From positions 1 to 24,524 of the forward strand of contig CAJPVJ010000473.1 in NCBI GenBank assembly GCA_905397405.1: a stretch of 24,524 bases of DNA, written 5' to 3'. The translations under genes were made by a program, and so were the position numbers. This document shows, one piece after another, positions 8,289 to 18,891 of the stretch (within the stretch, counting starts at the first letter, position 1; each line of letters opens with the position of its first letter). The DNA comes from Oppiella nova. Its lineage: Eukaryota; Arthropoda; Arachnida; Sarcoptiformes; Oppiidae. The notes beneath the pieces are model-generated. The model did not search any database, was not told the DNA's origin, and saw nothing but the letters and a program-made list of their open reading frames with translations.

Positions 8289-8954
8289 CTAACCAGAACA
8301 GCCACGACATCCGCAGTGAACGCACTCACGAGTGGTTCCGTTGGGGTCTTCGAGTTTCTCTCGCGGCACTCGACAGATGCAATTCGTGCCAAAGTTGGTG
8401 TCCCGCACTTGGATGCACCGCAAACAACACAGGTTTTCATAGCCTATTCAATACATGATATCATTAGACATACAGTGCTTAAGACACGACCAGTCGATGC
8501 TTAAGACACGACCAGTCGATGGTCGACACAAACCCTGTTTCTTCCACTTCGCGATCAGCGCCTGGTCTGCGATCCGCTGCTTAAGGCAGTAGTCGTACAG
8601 CTCTCTCGAGATGGCTTTCCTCTTGTAGAAGAGGTCATAGATATAGCGACTCCTCTGGTGATGGATCTTAAAGATAGGCCACAAGGACTCAGTCTTGCGT
8701 TTGCCTTCGTGTGTCTCCGTCTCCGCGTCCCTCATCTTTGCCTCCAATNTCCTCTTGTAGAAGAGGTCATAGATATAGCGACTCCTCTGGTGATGGATCT
8801 TAAAGATAGGCCACAAGGACTCAGTCTTGCGTTTGCCTTCGTGTGTCTCCGTCTCCGCGTCCCTCATCTTTGCCTCCAATTCCTCGAGTGTCGGCTCAAT
8901 CAGTTCCCAGCCCTCGGGGGGCGGCTTACTTCGGGCCCGTCTTACTTTAGGCAT
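8289..8954 (-). CDS. BUD31: BUD31 / G10 spliceosome protein (with assembly duplication)
   Basis: BUD31 is a small, extremely conserved spliceosome component near the catalytic core. Coding exons are 8954-8534 and 8443-8289 with a 90-nt GT-AG intron. The protein starts [20 protein letters not shown] and keeps [36 protein letters not shown] and [18 protein letters not shown], then the Cys-rich zinc-cluster end [12 protein letters not shown]...[12 protein letters not shown]. The first exon contains an exact 131-bp repeat on either side of a single N. Repeat plus N is 132 nt, so frame is kept, but it would insert 44 spurious residues (one X) after FYKR. Without it the protein has about the usual 144-148 residues. 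The upstream in-frame ATG at 8978 (METTDRVV) is not conserved, so I start at MPKV. Confidence 0.96.
8477..8520. repeat. 22-bp tandem duplication in the BUD31 intron
   Basis: Two identical copies of a 22-bp unit beginning GCTTAAGACACGACC lie end to end (8477-8498, 8499-8520). They make up about half of the 90-nt intron and do not touch the splice sites. Confidence 0.9.
8618..8748. repeat. 131-bp exact duplicate, left copy
   Basis: Identical to 8750-8880 by inspection. It lies in coding sequence of a near-invariant protein, where a real 44-residue duplication is implausible. Confidence 0.95.
8749..8749. other. Assembly gap (single N)
   Basis: The only ambiguous base in the window; it joins two contig ends that still carry the same 131 bp. 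Confidence 0.99.
8750..8880. repeat. 131-bp exact duplicate, right copy
   Basis: Second copy of 8618-8748. The natural BUD31 reading uses one copy only. Confidence 0.95.
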
Positions 8955-9392
8955 CACTACTCTGTCTGTTGTCTCCAATGATCACCAATTGATACCTATT
9001 GACCACACAATCAGACAACCATTTACTCCGATGTAAACAACCGGTGCTGTAATGGCCTCACAATAAATAACGTGTTTTCGCAGACTTTCATAAATAGTCT
9101 GTATTTTATCGAAAAGGGAGTGATTTTTATAAAGTGCACTCAATTTAATCACAATTTACGGCTAATCACAGTCCTCTGTGCTATATGTTATGCCAACACA
9201 TAGTCATTGAGAGTTAGCCATTGCAGGAGACAATCCATTAGCACTTCACACAAATACAATCAATGAGTCCTTTGTTTGACAAATAGTTTATTTATAGACA
9301 ATTTGGACATTAAATATGAATAATTTAATTAAAGAAATAATTGTAATAATAGTATCGAATAAGTGGTGAGAATTAGGGGTCAGAGTGTAGTA
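8955..9392. other. Spacer between BUD31 and COPS6 (same strand)
   Basis: 438 bp containing the BUD31 promoter on the left and the COPS6 3'UTR on the right. A minus-strand AATAAA at 9287-9292 lies about 100 nt past the COPS6 stop and is its likely poly(A) signal. No other gene is seen. Confidence 0.5.
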
Positions 9393-10527
9393 CTAGAAGA
9401 AGAGTCCTCTCATTCTGCGACCCATTCCTTGTCTGTCGTAAAGGATATTGAATTTATTGACGAACTGGTTGACAGTATTTGATCCTTTGGTGAGCATTCC
9501 TAAGTAAGTCATGAGCGCCACATCATTACACTGGTTGTAGAAGTCCTGCGAAAACTTGTCTGTACTGAGCACTGGTAGGCGATGGCAAAGATTATGGGTT
9601 TCCCTAAGAATCTCGTGATTCCAGGGAAGGGTGTCGTCGCGGATGTCGCGGACGTAGTCGAGAATGAGGCGAACCCTATCCCTAAGCATTTTGACGGCAC
9701 TGTACTGCACGCGCAGGTGTTCGGCCACCAGCGAGTTGGCCATCTGTCCCGACTGAGTGGTGGCCGTCATCCTCGCCATGTGGTCCAGACCTATGCGTTC
9801 GGCCTCTTCTGTCGCCAAATGGTAGGGAATGTCAACGAAAAGCATTGTCGCCCTTCCGTTCACTAAGTCTATCACCGATTCATACAATTTTATGGGAAGT
9901 CCTGTGTGTCGGGTCTAACCATTCAATACAATAGCAGACAATCGTTAATCGTTTAAGACATTACTCATGAAGAATACAAACCATTGGATTGAGTTTCAAG
10001 AAGAGCGGGCTTTCGTTGATTTCGATGATCTGTTTGTGAATCTTAAGGTCGGACTCATTTGGTTGGTCTCCATTGGCATACCAGCCCAAGAAGTCGAGTT
10101 CGGGGAACACTTGTTTGAATTGAGACTCTTTGGTGTTATAATAGTCTCTATCAATGATTATCTCATTATCTAATCGATCGAAATTCAGTTCAAAAGAGTT
10201 CATGATTTCGATGTCCCGTCCGTTTTGTTTGCCGATCAGAGCGCCGACCACTTGCACCGGCACTCCCTGTGCGCCCTCACTTGTGCCCGCATTATCGCCA
10301 CTGTTTTCTTGGGCTCTGATTCGTGTCCAGTGCTCCGACACATTCATTATCACCAACGGGTGCAGAGACACAGAGATGGCAGCCGTGGACACCGATGTCG
10401 ACGCCATCACCGATGATCCCACGGACACACTCTCGCTGTCCATCTCTTGAGGCGCTGCAACGGCCGTCTCATTGGCGGTCGTGTCCGACGGCACACTTGT
10501 GTCCATTTTCTCCTCCTCTGCAGACAT
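9393..10527 (-). CDS. COPS6: COP9 signalosome subunit 6
   Basis: CSN6 is the MPN- (metal-free) partner of the CSN5 deneddylase in the COP9 signalosome, which removes NEDD8 from cullins. Exons are 10527-9982 and 9914-9393 with a 67-nt phase-0 intron; the protein has 355 residues against 327 in human. After an acidic, low-complexity N-terminus of about 55 residues comes the MPN domain: [53 protein letters not shown] and [10 protein letters not shown]. The C-terminal helical part follows: [39 protein letters not shown] and the strictly conserved end [11 protein letters not shown]. As expected for CSN6, the JAMM zinc motif (ExnHxHx10D) is absent. The extra length is in the disordered N-terminus. 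It lies upstream of, and on the same strand as, BUD31. Confidence 0.97.
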
Positions 10528-11930
10528 TATCTAATGGTCTAAATGTATGACAATTGGTACCAAAGTGTTGATATAGTCTTTCGTTGACTGCAAAGCAAAC
10601 TCTTTTCAAAAGTAATCGTATTATTGATGCCATCAAACACTGCATGCATTCACTCAATGCATTCACACAACCAATCCAATGGTCGCTACTATTGAGCGCT
10701 CCTTTCAAACAACACTTCATTCAATGCACTCAACGCCAGACTAAACGCTTTCACTTCACTTCCAATCCATACACCACTCAATGAATCAGTGATATATGAT
10801 TGCCATCACTGCCATCACACCATTCATTGACCAAACTATTCAACTAATCACTTATCACTCCAATTATGCATTTTATTCACATTTGATCTGCAATTTAACC
10901 AAATACACTTTAATTGAGCTAAGTTTTAACGTGTGCTCCGGGATATTCTATTAGACCTTGGTTATAAATTATACCGATTTAATTTATAATCAACTTAAAG
11001 AATTCTAACCTAATATTATTCTTGCCATTCGTACATAATTAGTAACTTGATCATATTGAGTATGCAATGCATCATTACCCAACCTATCAAACACTTGCTA
11101 ATTAATTGATTCAAATGTAGTGTAATTAATGACATTAACCATTAACTTTTGAACACCTTTTCCTTCCAAATCATACCTGTGTTTGCAAATTGCAATACAA
11201 GTCAACACTGAAGCCATTTGAAAACAAATATTTATTAATATTTCAATTGATTTAACTGTACAGTTTTATTGCAAACTTTTTCTAACTGGGCTTAACTTGA
11301 TAAAAGTGTTAATTCCGGACATACAGTACTCATTTTTGTATAAATTTGTCATAACGGAATACTATTTGTTTGGTTAAAAATAAAAACAAGTCCATTAAGT
11401 TCTGTATTTCTAAATAAGCTAATGTTGAACTCAATTCAACATCAAATAGATAACATTCATCTTAAATTTTATGTAAAATACCCTGTATGCCCTGTATAAG
11501 TTATCATATTTATTATGATCTATACTGTACTTATTAATAAAGTTATTCATTAGTTGTGGCAATAAATCATAATTTACGACACTTATAGTAATAATTTCAC
11601 TATGAAAACAAACTTATAAAGCATTTGTACTCAACATATATTAATGAATTAGTGTTCGCTATTGAATGACGTTATGATGAGAGGATGTGATCGCGTGTTG
11701 TGTCCAATACTGGATCTGTGAATCGCTGCCTATTCCTACAGTATGCCTATGACTGGGATATGAATTGAATGCAATTAAGAATAGAGTGCACAGAGAGTGG
11801 CATTGAATGCATGCATAAACTCGCGTCGATTCCTCACCAAACATAACAACTTGTGTTCAAAACACATATTCATTAGATTTGCAGTGATTTTCAAATAATT
11901 CACATTTCACTCAAAATTCTGTCTTCAGAT
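10528..11930. other. Divergent spacer COPS6 / CPOX without a gene
   Basis: 1.4 kb, strongly AT-rich in the middle. The COPS6-proximal 250 bp are rich in CAATGCATTCA-type words (for example near 10640-10730). The CPOX-proximal part (11640-11930) has higher complexity and probably holds its promoter and 5'UTR. No coding, RNA or transposon signal was recognised. Confidence 0.6.
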
Positions 11931-13243
11931 ATGTTTCAAACATTTACGAAGAGTTTGACCAAACAAATGGTTTATGTGTTGGTATCGACCAGAAAACGTG
12001 TCCACACGAGACAATTGATTGGAAATAAGACATTGAAAGCAAATCTATCAAAGTTTGGAAAGAGTTCTTCGCTTCTGTTGTCTCTAATGCTGTGGAAATC
12101 AAAAGAGACGGAAATCAATGAAAAGAGTTTTATGTCGGAAACCATTACTCCATTGAAGGACTTGTTGTCTGACTCGGAGTCCATGCGAAAGAAGTTTGAG
12201 TTATTTGTGATGAAAGTGCAGAAAGACGTTTGCCATGAATTGCAGAAAGTTGAAGACAAAGACAACGACATCGACGGTAATCACGAGTCCGCCAACTTTC
12301 GAGTGGACCGATGGACTCGAGAGGAGGGCGGAGGGGGTGTCTCGTGTGTCCTCGAGGACGGCCGGGTCTTCGAGAAGGCCGGAGTGAATATATCTGTGGT
12401 TTACGGCACTCTCGGCGCACCGGCCGCACAACAGATGAAGAGTAGGGGGAAGGCGTTCAAAGATAATGCTGACTTGAAATTCTTCGCCTGTGGTGTCAGT
12501 TCTGTAATACATCCGCGAAACCCAAACGTTCCGACTCTTCATTTCAATTACAGATATTTCGAAGTGCAAGACGTGACCAATGATGAGAAGTACTGGTGGT
12601 TTGGAGGCGGCACTGATATGACGCCATATATATTAGATGAGAAGGATGTCACTCACTTTCATCAGACTCTGAAGAATGCTTGCGATCGACACAATAAGAC
12701 ATATTACCAGAAGTTTAAGAAGTGGTGCGACCAATACTTCTTCATAAACCATCGCAACGAATGCCGGTATTTGAAGTGATTATTGAATGCTTTATCACTA
12801 AATAATGGATTTATAAACAGAGGAATCGGTGGTCTATTCTTCGATGACATCGATCACCCGAACCAAAAAGAAGCGTTTGATTTCGTCAAGTCTTGTGCCG
12901 ACGCTATAATTCCGTGTTATATACCTGTTGTCAACAATAATGTCAATAAAGGGTATTCCTATTCCGACAGACAATGGCAACTCTTAAGGCGAGGAAGGTT
13001 TGCAAACATGTCTTACGATTGAGAGTGCATTCAGTAATTGATTGTTTCTTAAGATACGTGGAGTTCAACCTAATCTACGACAGGGGCACTAAGTTTGGAT
13101 TGGTTACGCCCGGCTCTCGATATGAGAGTATCCTTATGTCACTGCCATTAGTAGCCAAATGGCAATACTGTCACTCACCTGAACCTGGATCTAAAGAGGA
13201 CCGACTGATGCAAGTCCTCAAAAAGCCCAGAGAATGGGTTTAA
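11931..13243 (+). CDS. CPOX: Coproporphyrinogen-III oxidase, mitochondrial
   Basis: This is the sixth enzyme of haem synthesis: oxygen-dependent decarboxylation of coproporphyrinogen III to protoporphyrinogen IX in the mitochondrial intermembrane space. Exons are 11931-12766, 12821-12997 and 13054-13243 (introns 54 and 56 nt), giving 400 residues. A basic, Ser/Thr-rich presequence of about 60 residues with a hydrophobic stretch ([10 protein letters not shown]) fits intermembrane-space targeting. The catalytic domain keeps [37 protein letters not shown], the signature LHFNYRYFE with its His and Arg, [30 protein letters not shown] and [19 protein letters not shown]...PGSR, and ends KPREWV. No key residue is missing. 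Haem synthesis is incomplete in some mites and ticks, so an intact late-pathway gene is informative about the host. It converges on SRP68. Confidence 0.97.
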
Positions 13244-13403
13244 ACTTGAAATGTTGTTATTATAGTTTTATTACCGGTATATCTCTAATATTTTATAAAA
13301 TGTTTATTTGATGTCGAGTTCAATACATAATTAAATTAGTTAATTATTTGAGAAATTGTTCGCAAAATAGCAAAATTTGATAAAAATTTTGTCGATAATG
13401 ACA
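13244..13403. terminator. Convergent 3' region CPOX / SRP68
   Basis: 160 bp between stop codons. Minus-strand AATAAA hexamers for SRP68 occur at 13303-13308 and 13267-13272. For CPOX only variants such as TATAAA are seen. The 3'UTRs probably overlap. Confidence 0.45.
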
Positions 13404-15397
13404 TCATTTACGCCAACCCCCGAGCCATCCCTTTACGAATCCTGTAATTCCAGAGTTCTTTGGATTAGCCTTTTCTGCCTCTAATGAGGGGAAAGTGATG
13501 TGATTGAGAGCCAAATCAAAGAACAATGGTTTGCATGGAATCGGTTGGAATTGCGGCGGAAATTGAGCCAAACTTGAGGAACCGCTCACTAACTCGTTGT
13601 CCTCGTAATATGTGTCCAAACGGTTCACTAACGGCTAATGAATTGCATATAAAAATATTCGTAAGAAATAACGTTCAATGAAAATTGAATTTTTATCATT
13701 TACTGGAATGTTGTTTGTCTTAACTTTGGTTTGAGGCACCACTTCATCTTTCATCAGATTATTGGCATAAATGGTAAACTTCTCAGACTCTGCTCTGGCC
13801 ATCAATTGAGTCAATTCTGGTACCATTTCCTTAATTAGATACGAGTTAAGGGTTAATATTGGGTCAAGAAATGACATACAATTTTAAATACTTTTGGAGT
13901 GTTTTTGTCTCTGAGAGCGGATTCGCAATACTGTGCCGATCGGTGTAGAAGTGCGACCGACTCTTTCCAACCATTTTTAGTCACATTTCCGATATGATAG
14001 CACCGGAAAGCTTTAAACGCAACAATTTTTGCTTCAATAAGTTGTTGAAACTCTTCCACTGAATCACTGGCAGAATAATATTGATCTAAAGGCAAGCCTT
14101 GGATCTCTGATAAACAACCGATTATTATCTCAAACGGACGGACCATTTCTGACGAGTTTTTGAGCGATTTAATGAGTTGTAGATTACGCCCAACTGTCAG
14201 ATCAAGTCTTAGATAAGACAAATAGTTGTATAACAGAGACTTCTCTTGATTTGATTCCCTCAAGAGTTGGAGACAATCACGGCATTCAAAAATCATTTTC
14301 TCGAATTGAGAGACTCGTGTCAATGGGTTGGACACCGAGTCCTGCATTAGAAGAAGAAACGCGCGGATCTTCTCTTGTTTAACAGCAATCGTTTTGCCCA
14401 ACCATTGGACTTCACTCAGAGTTACCGACTGTTTCTCACGGGTTTGTAGTATTAAATGCTATCAAATACAAGTAGTTATGAAATACCGATAGACAGGGAT
14501 TAGAGGGACAGGGAGGTTCGAGATTAGGCCTTACATCTAATTTATTGGCCAATAACTGGTCGTCCGCTTCATTGGCTTCGCTCTGCATTTTGGTTAAGTC
14601 TTGAGTCGCGATGTTTTGGTCTCCAATATTGAACGCACAATATCTGAGCGTAGGTTTGATTTCATCGCATCGTTGTCTGTAATAAACGGCCACTTCTTCG
14701 TCAGCGATCGCCTGAAATAGTTTCTCATAAATAGTCTGCGATTTCTTGAGTAATTCATTGGCTTTAAGCCACTCTTCGGCCTCGAAGTAGAAGAGTCCCG
14801 TCAGGTATGAGGCGTAAGCACTGGACTCGAGTTTAGTCCGGGCGTCACATTTGGTTGGACTCGAGTTGCAAATGGTTTGCAAACTCTGCGCGTATTTCAC
14901 GGCTTTCTTGTATTTGCGGATCAGATGAAACTTCTTGCGCGGCTCAGTGTTGGCCTCCTGTTTGAGTTGCATAGCGTGCGACCAACTCCTCTCAGCGCAC
15001 ATCAATGGTATCATTAGGTACCGCAGCGGGTCTTTCTTGGCCTTATGGGCCGACATCACCATCTCATTGGTCACGTCCTTCAGCTGGAATGTGGGCCGAG
15101 TCTTACCAGTGGTCTGAACGAAGTTCAACGAGCGTCTGATTCTGCGAAGGCGTCGACTGCAGTACTGTCTGTACCGGTGATAGTCTCCATGTTTGAGGCC
15201 GTGTTGGCTCTGACCCTCTTTCACCACATGAAGAACTAACACATCCGGAGGGCAAACACGCCTTCAGTTCATGTCATATATGGCAACCAAAGTGAGCACT
15301 TACTCTCAAAAGTGATACTGTCTTTGTGGGAGACATCGTTCATTAGGTTCACCACCAGATCCAAGCCATCACTCGAAGACACGTCGCTTTCATCCAT
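13404..15397 (-). CDS. SRP68: Signal recognition particle subunit SRP68
   Basis: SRP68 is the RNA-binding SRP protein that pairs with SRP72 and helps arrest translation of secretory proteins. Five exons: 15397-15304, 15235-14535, 14458-13880, 13829-13704 and 13634-13404. All junctions are GT-AG with matching phases, total 576 residues against about 627 in human. The N-terminal RNA-binding domain is clear: SQHGLKHGDYHRYRQYCSRRLRRIRR, then AERSWSHAMQLKQEANTEPRKKFHLIRK. The tetratricopeptide-like helical middle includes ASYLTGLFYFEAEEW and LRYCAFNIGDQ. The C-terminal SRP72-binding end has PPQFQPIPCKPLFFDLALNHITFP and then ITGFVKGWLGGW. The missing length relative to human is in the variable helical middle. 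The gene shares a short divergent promoter with SLC25A46. Confidence 0.97.
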
Positions 15398-15671
15398 CGC
15401 TGTGACGATCCGATGCCTATAATCACGTGATTCACACTCCTTTCAACACATCATTTATGTGGTGAATGGCCTCCAAAAGGCTCACATGAATGCAAATTAT
15501 GGAAAAGGGGGCGAAAGGGGACTAAATGTGCGAAAAGACACACATTTTTGATTGATTTGTCATAATTTCACTGATTTTTATAAACATTTTCATTGCAGTT
15601 ATGCTTTGATTGTACTGTAAGTGTCATTCAAATCAGTCCATTGAATCAGTTTTGGTGATATATATGACACA
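15398..15671. promoter_or_regulatory. Divergent promoter SRP68 / SLC25A46
   Basis: 274 bp separate the two start codons. It contains the palindrome TCACGTGA at 15423-15430, just 26 bp upstream of the SRP68 ATG, a consensus site for bHLH-ZIP factors (USF/MITF/TFE class). The rest is AT-rich. Confidence 0.55.
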
Positions 15672-17024
15672 ATGTCAGACAATTTGTACTCAAGAGATGC
15701 GTTTGGAGGACAAGACATAGACTTATTTCGATTAAGTGGTCCCCGAAGTGACCAAAACTCAAACGAACCTCAAAGACGAAGAGTTGACTTCAATGTGAGC
15801 CAAAGAGCCGCTCAATCGACCGCTTCTCACGTGAATGCCATCAACAGATCCATTGACGTTGGATTCGCTAAAGACATATCTGAACGAGACTTGAAGGTAG
15901 CGGTGGTTGTGTTGGATTCGGTGCATGCGATCACACAATACCTCTTAACACATCCACTGGTTGTGATCCGCAGACAAACTCAAGTAATGATAAAATGATG
16001 ATATATTAGGACACAAATGATGGTTGTGTTAATACCGTGTCCACAGGTGAGCCTCGGCAGCAAAGTATACCACTTGACGCCATTCACTGTCATCGCACTG
16101 GTTGTCGGCATTCAATCTCGACAAGGCTTCGGTGTCCTCTGGAAAGGAATCGCAAGTGTTTTCCTCACGAAAGCCATTCAAATCGGTTTGGAATCCATTA
16201 TCTCCGAAATGACTCCATTTGTCAGGTATTCTTCGGTTTCAAGTCTTGTCAATGCATTTAATGAATGAATTAATTAATTGATCAGAGATTTTAGCTCAAA
16301 GAAAATGAGTGTCGAGTCAGTGACCCAACACTTGCTTCTGAAAGGAGTGGCCATAGTATTGGTGACACCATTCCTGTGCTCGAGTTGTGCGGAAACAGTC
16401 CAGAGTTCTATTGCCTCCGAAAATCCAGGAATTCTCGACTCCATTTGGGAAGGCTTTCGACGGCTGACTCACTGGAAAATTTCAGACCGAAAGCTCCCGA
16501 TATGGCACTTATGCGGACCAACTCTTAGCTATCATTTAAGTTATTATTTGATCTCTAGTTGTGTTCAAAAAGTTTCACTTTATGTGAAAAACAGTGACAA
16601 GACTACCAGAACAGAGAATAACAATAAATTGTTTGATAAATACAAGGAAATAATGAGTAGCTTTTGGGGACAACTAGTGGCCGACGTAATGCTATTTCCA
16701 TTGCAAACAATTTTGATGAGGTATTCATTAAATTATTTAAATGTAAAGACAATAGACTAATGACTGACTGTAATGAATAGGCTCTACCTTCAGGGCACCC
16801 GAACTATCATCGATAACGTGTCAAAGCCTAGTGCTGTCACTCCTATTATCTCCAACTATGAGTCGACCACTGATTGCTTCGCAACCATTGTTAAAGACGA
16901 AGGAAGACTGGGACTGATGAAAGGATTTGGAGCTCTCGTCCTCCAATACTCTATTCATTACTCGCTCTTAAGGCTAACCAAATATTGTCTTAACAAAACC
17001 ATATCTGGTCTCCAAAATGATTAG
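15672..17024 (+). CDS. SLC25A46: Mitochondrial outer-membrane carrier-like protein SLC25A46
   Basis: SLC25A46 (Ugo1-like) sits in the outer mitochondrial membrane, where it affects fission/fusion, MICOS and lipid transfer rather than acting as a classical carrier. Exons are 15672-15983, 16047-16225, 16286-16720 and 16781-17024; the protein has 389 residues. After a polar N-terminus of about 75 residues come LLTHPLVVIRRQTQV, YHLTPFTVIALV, GFGVLWKGIASVFLTKAI, GLESIISEMTPF, QHLLLKG, AETVQSSIASENPGIL, ADVMLFPLQTILMRLYLQGTRTIID and the C-terminal FGALVLQYSIHYSLL. These match human SLC25A46 in order. The carrier signatures are degenerate (HPLVVIRR, FPLQTILMR), as is usual in this family. Its poly(A) signal AATAAA at 17096-17101 lies just beyond the convergent SRFBP1 stop. 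Confidence 0.96.
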
Positions 17025-17027
17025 CTA

Positions 17028-17101
17028 TTTATTTGTTAAAATTGTTTTATAAGTGTAAGATTATACTGGTAATGTCACAAAATTATTATTATTAGAATAA
17101 A
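17028..17101. terminator. Interlocked poly(A) signals of SLC25A46 and SRFBP1
   Basis: SLC25A46 has AATAAA at 17096-17101 (+), ending four bases before the SRFBP1 stop triplet (17105-17107 on the minus strand). SRFBP1 has AATAAA on the minus strand at 17028-17033, four bases past the SLC25A46 stop. With cleavage 10-30 nt downstream, each mRNA should run into the other gene's last coding exon. Confidence 0.6.
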
Positions 17102-17104
17102 AAC

Positions 17105-18439
17105 TTAGTTATCACTGAATTTGATTTTCTTAGCCAAAGGTTTCTGATTGAAATCGATCTTAAACTTGTCTTTTGCCGATTTCTTGGCCGCCCACGAGGG
17201 GTGCAGTGATTCACCCGAACCTTCATTACTGGTGTTACCTCTGCTTTGGGCCACACCTACGATTAGCATTCAACACAACGTTCATTTAGTTACCGTAATC
17301 ACCAAATACTACAATAATACTGTATTTTGTTTACAAACCTTTGGATTTGTTGTCATTTTTATTACTCTTGTCAAACGTCTTAGTCTTATAATCGGGTTTA
17401 AAATTTCTTTCATTTCTCGACGGATTCTTTTCTATACGTTTCGAGTATTGGTCTCTCCTTTGCTCTGATTTGAAACCTTTATTTTGTGGTCTATTTCTCA
17501 CATTTATTTGCCTCTCATTTGTATCGATACTATCGTCAGAAAGTTCTTCATTTTCGTCCATATTATCAGATAAGAAGAACGGATCAAACTTTGGTTTTTT
17601 AGTTTCGACAACATTTTGCTCTTTCTTCGCTTCTTTATCTGTATTTGTCTTAATCTGATCCTCACGTTTGGCGTTCACTTTCTTATTGTTGGCTTTCGGC
17701 TTCTTCTTGCCTTCCGTGTCAACCTTTGTCTTCAGATCCGATTCATTAGTCTTCATATGGCTTTCGTTTGACTCGTTCTTGTCGTCGTCTTTGAGTCCTT
17801 TATTTTTGCGGAGTCTCTCCCTTTTGATGGACTTCTTGTGGTCCCAGAGCTCTATCTGTGAGGGAAGCCATTGATCGCAGTTTGGGTTCTCCTCTTTGAA
17901 CTTCTCGACCGCTTTCTTCACACTTTCATTGATTGCAATTCTGGCCAAACATTTCAATTCAATACTGCTTTGGCTCTGAATATATGCATTCAATGGTTAG
18001 GTTTTGCTTGAAATATAAGATAATAATAAATTCATACACTTTTGATGATATCGTCAAAGTATGTCTTGTTGTGAATCAACGCCTGTTTGGACACTTCGTC
18101 CACATTCACACCTCTCATGCAAACCAATAGTTTCTCTTTGTTGGCCAACTTCTTCTCATGTCTTTTGATCACATCTTCCGGTTTTCTAACCATTAGTTTA
18201 TAAGACAATATGAAATACAATGAAAGCATAAATGAGTGAAAAAGTGAATACCCTTTGGTTGAAGTGGTCTTTAATTTCTTGATATGTTTCGTGAGTTTCT
18301 GGTAAACAAAACGCTTTGCGTTTCGCACTGTCTTTCGCATCAAAACTATCTATAAGTCAAACAAAGTGTCCATTCATTGAACCAATTATATGACAATCAA
18401 TTCAATGAATACCTGATTGTTAACCAAATTCTTATCCAT
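17105..18439 (-). CDS. SRFBP1: Serum response factor-binding protein 1 (BUD22-like)
   Basis: This is a nucleolar, BUD22-domain protein related to yeast Bud22 (18S rRNA maturation) and human p49/STRAP. Exons are 18439-18413, 18349-18252, 18185-18038, 17975-17339 and 17256-17105, with continuous phases and 353 residues. The N-terminal helix block matches human SRFBP1 closely: NLVNNQIVLMRKTVRNAKRFV, QKLTKHIKKLK, VSKQALIHN. It is followed by a 200-residue Lys/Asn/Asp/Glu-rich low-complexity region of nuclear type. The conserved C-terminal motif is also present: LHPSWAAKK...KKIKFSD (human ends LHPSWAASK...KKITFDD). The first coding exon is only 27 nt. It is head-to-head with COX5A and tail-to-tail with SLC25A46. 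Confidence 0.93.
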
Positions 18440-18891
18440 TGTCTCTAATGAATGGTAATAATGAGTGAATCAAATGAAATGCATTTAAAACATGTGGTCT
18501 TACGAGTGGTTTATTTTCAAAAGTAAACACTTTTGCAGTGCTTTTACAGCAAACATAACTTACGACTAATCCGTCGATATATATATATTATTTAATATCT
18601 ATTGAAATAAATTTATTTAATTAATTTTTATAAGTTAAATAATACCACTGTTTGATTGTAATTGAATTGAAATGTTATGCATATTTTAAAAGTAAGCGAT
18701 TATTAAATGATTGTAAAAAATGCAAACTTTTTGTGGACGTATTCAATATTGATGACAATTTGATTGAGACTCCATTTACAGTGAAATCTTTTGATAAGAT
18801 TACCACAATTTACAGGTAATTACATGAGTATTTAGCGTTCATTTCAATTCATTTGTAATTAATTAACAAATTAAAACAAATAAATAGCAAA
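18440..18891. promoter_or_regulatory. Divergent promoter region SRFBP1 / COX5A
   Basis: 452 bp, AT-rich, including a TA-dinucleotide run near 18577-18590. No sharp factor site was recognised and no gene. Confidence 0.4.

Noticed and set aside
8618-8880. A biological tandem duplication in BUD31
   Set aside because: The copies are exact, separated by an N, and would insert 44 residues into one of the most conserved spliceosome proteins.
9509-10550. Several plus-strand open frames across COPS6
   Set aside because: Antisense shadows of a clearly conserved minus-strand gene.
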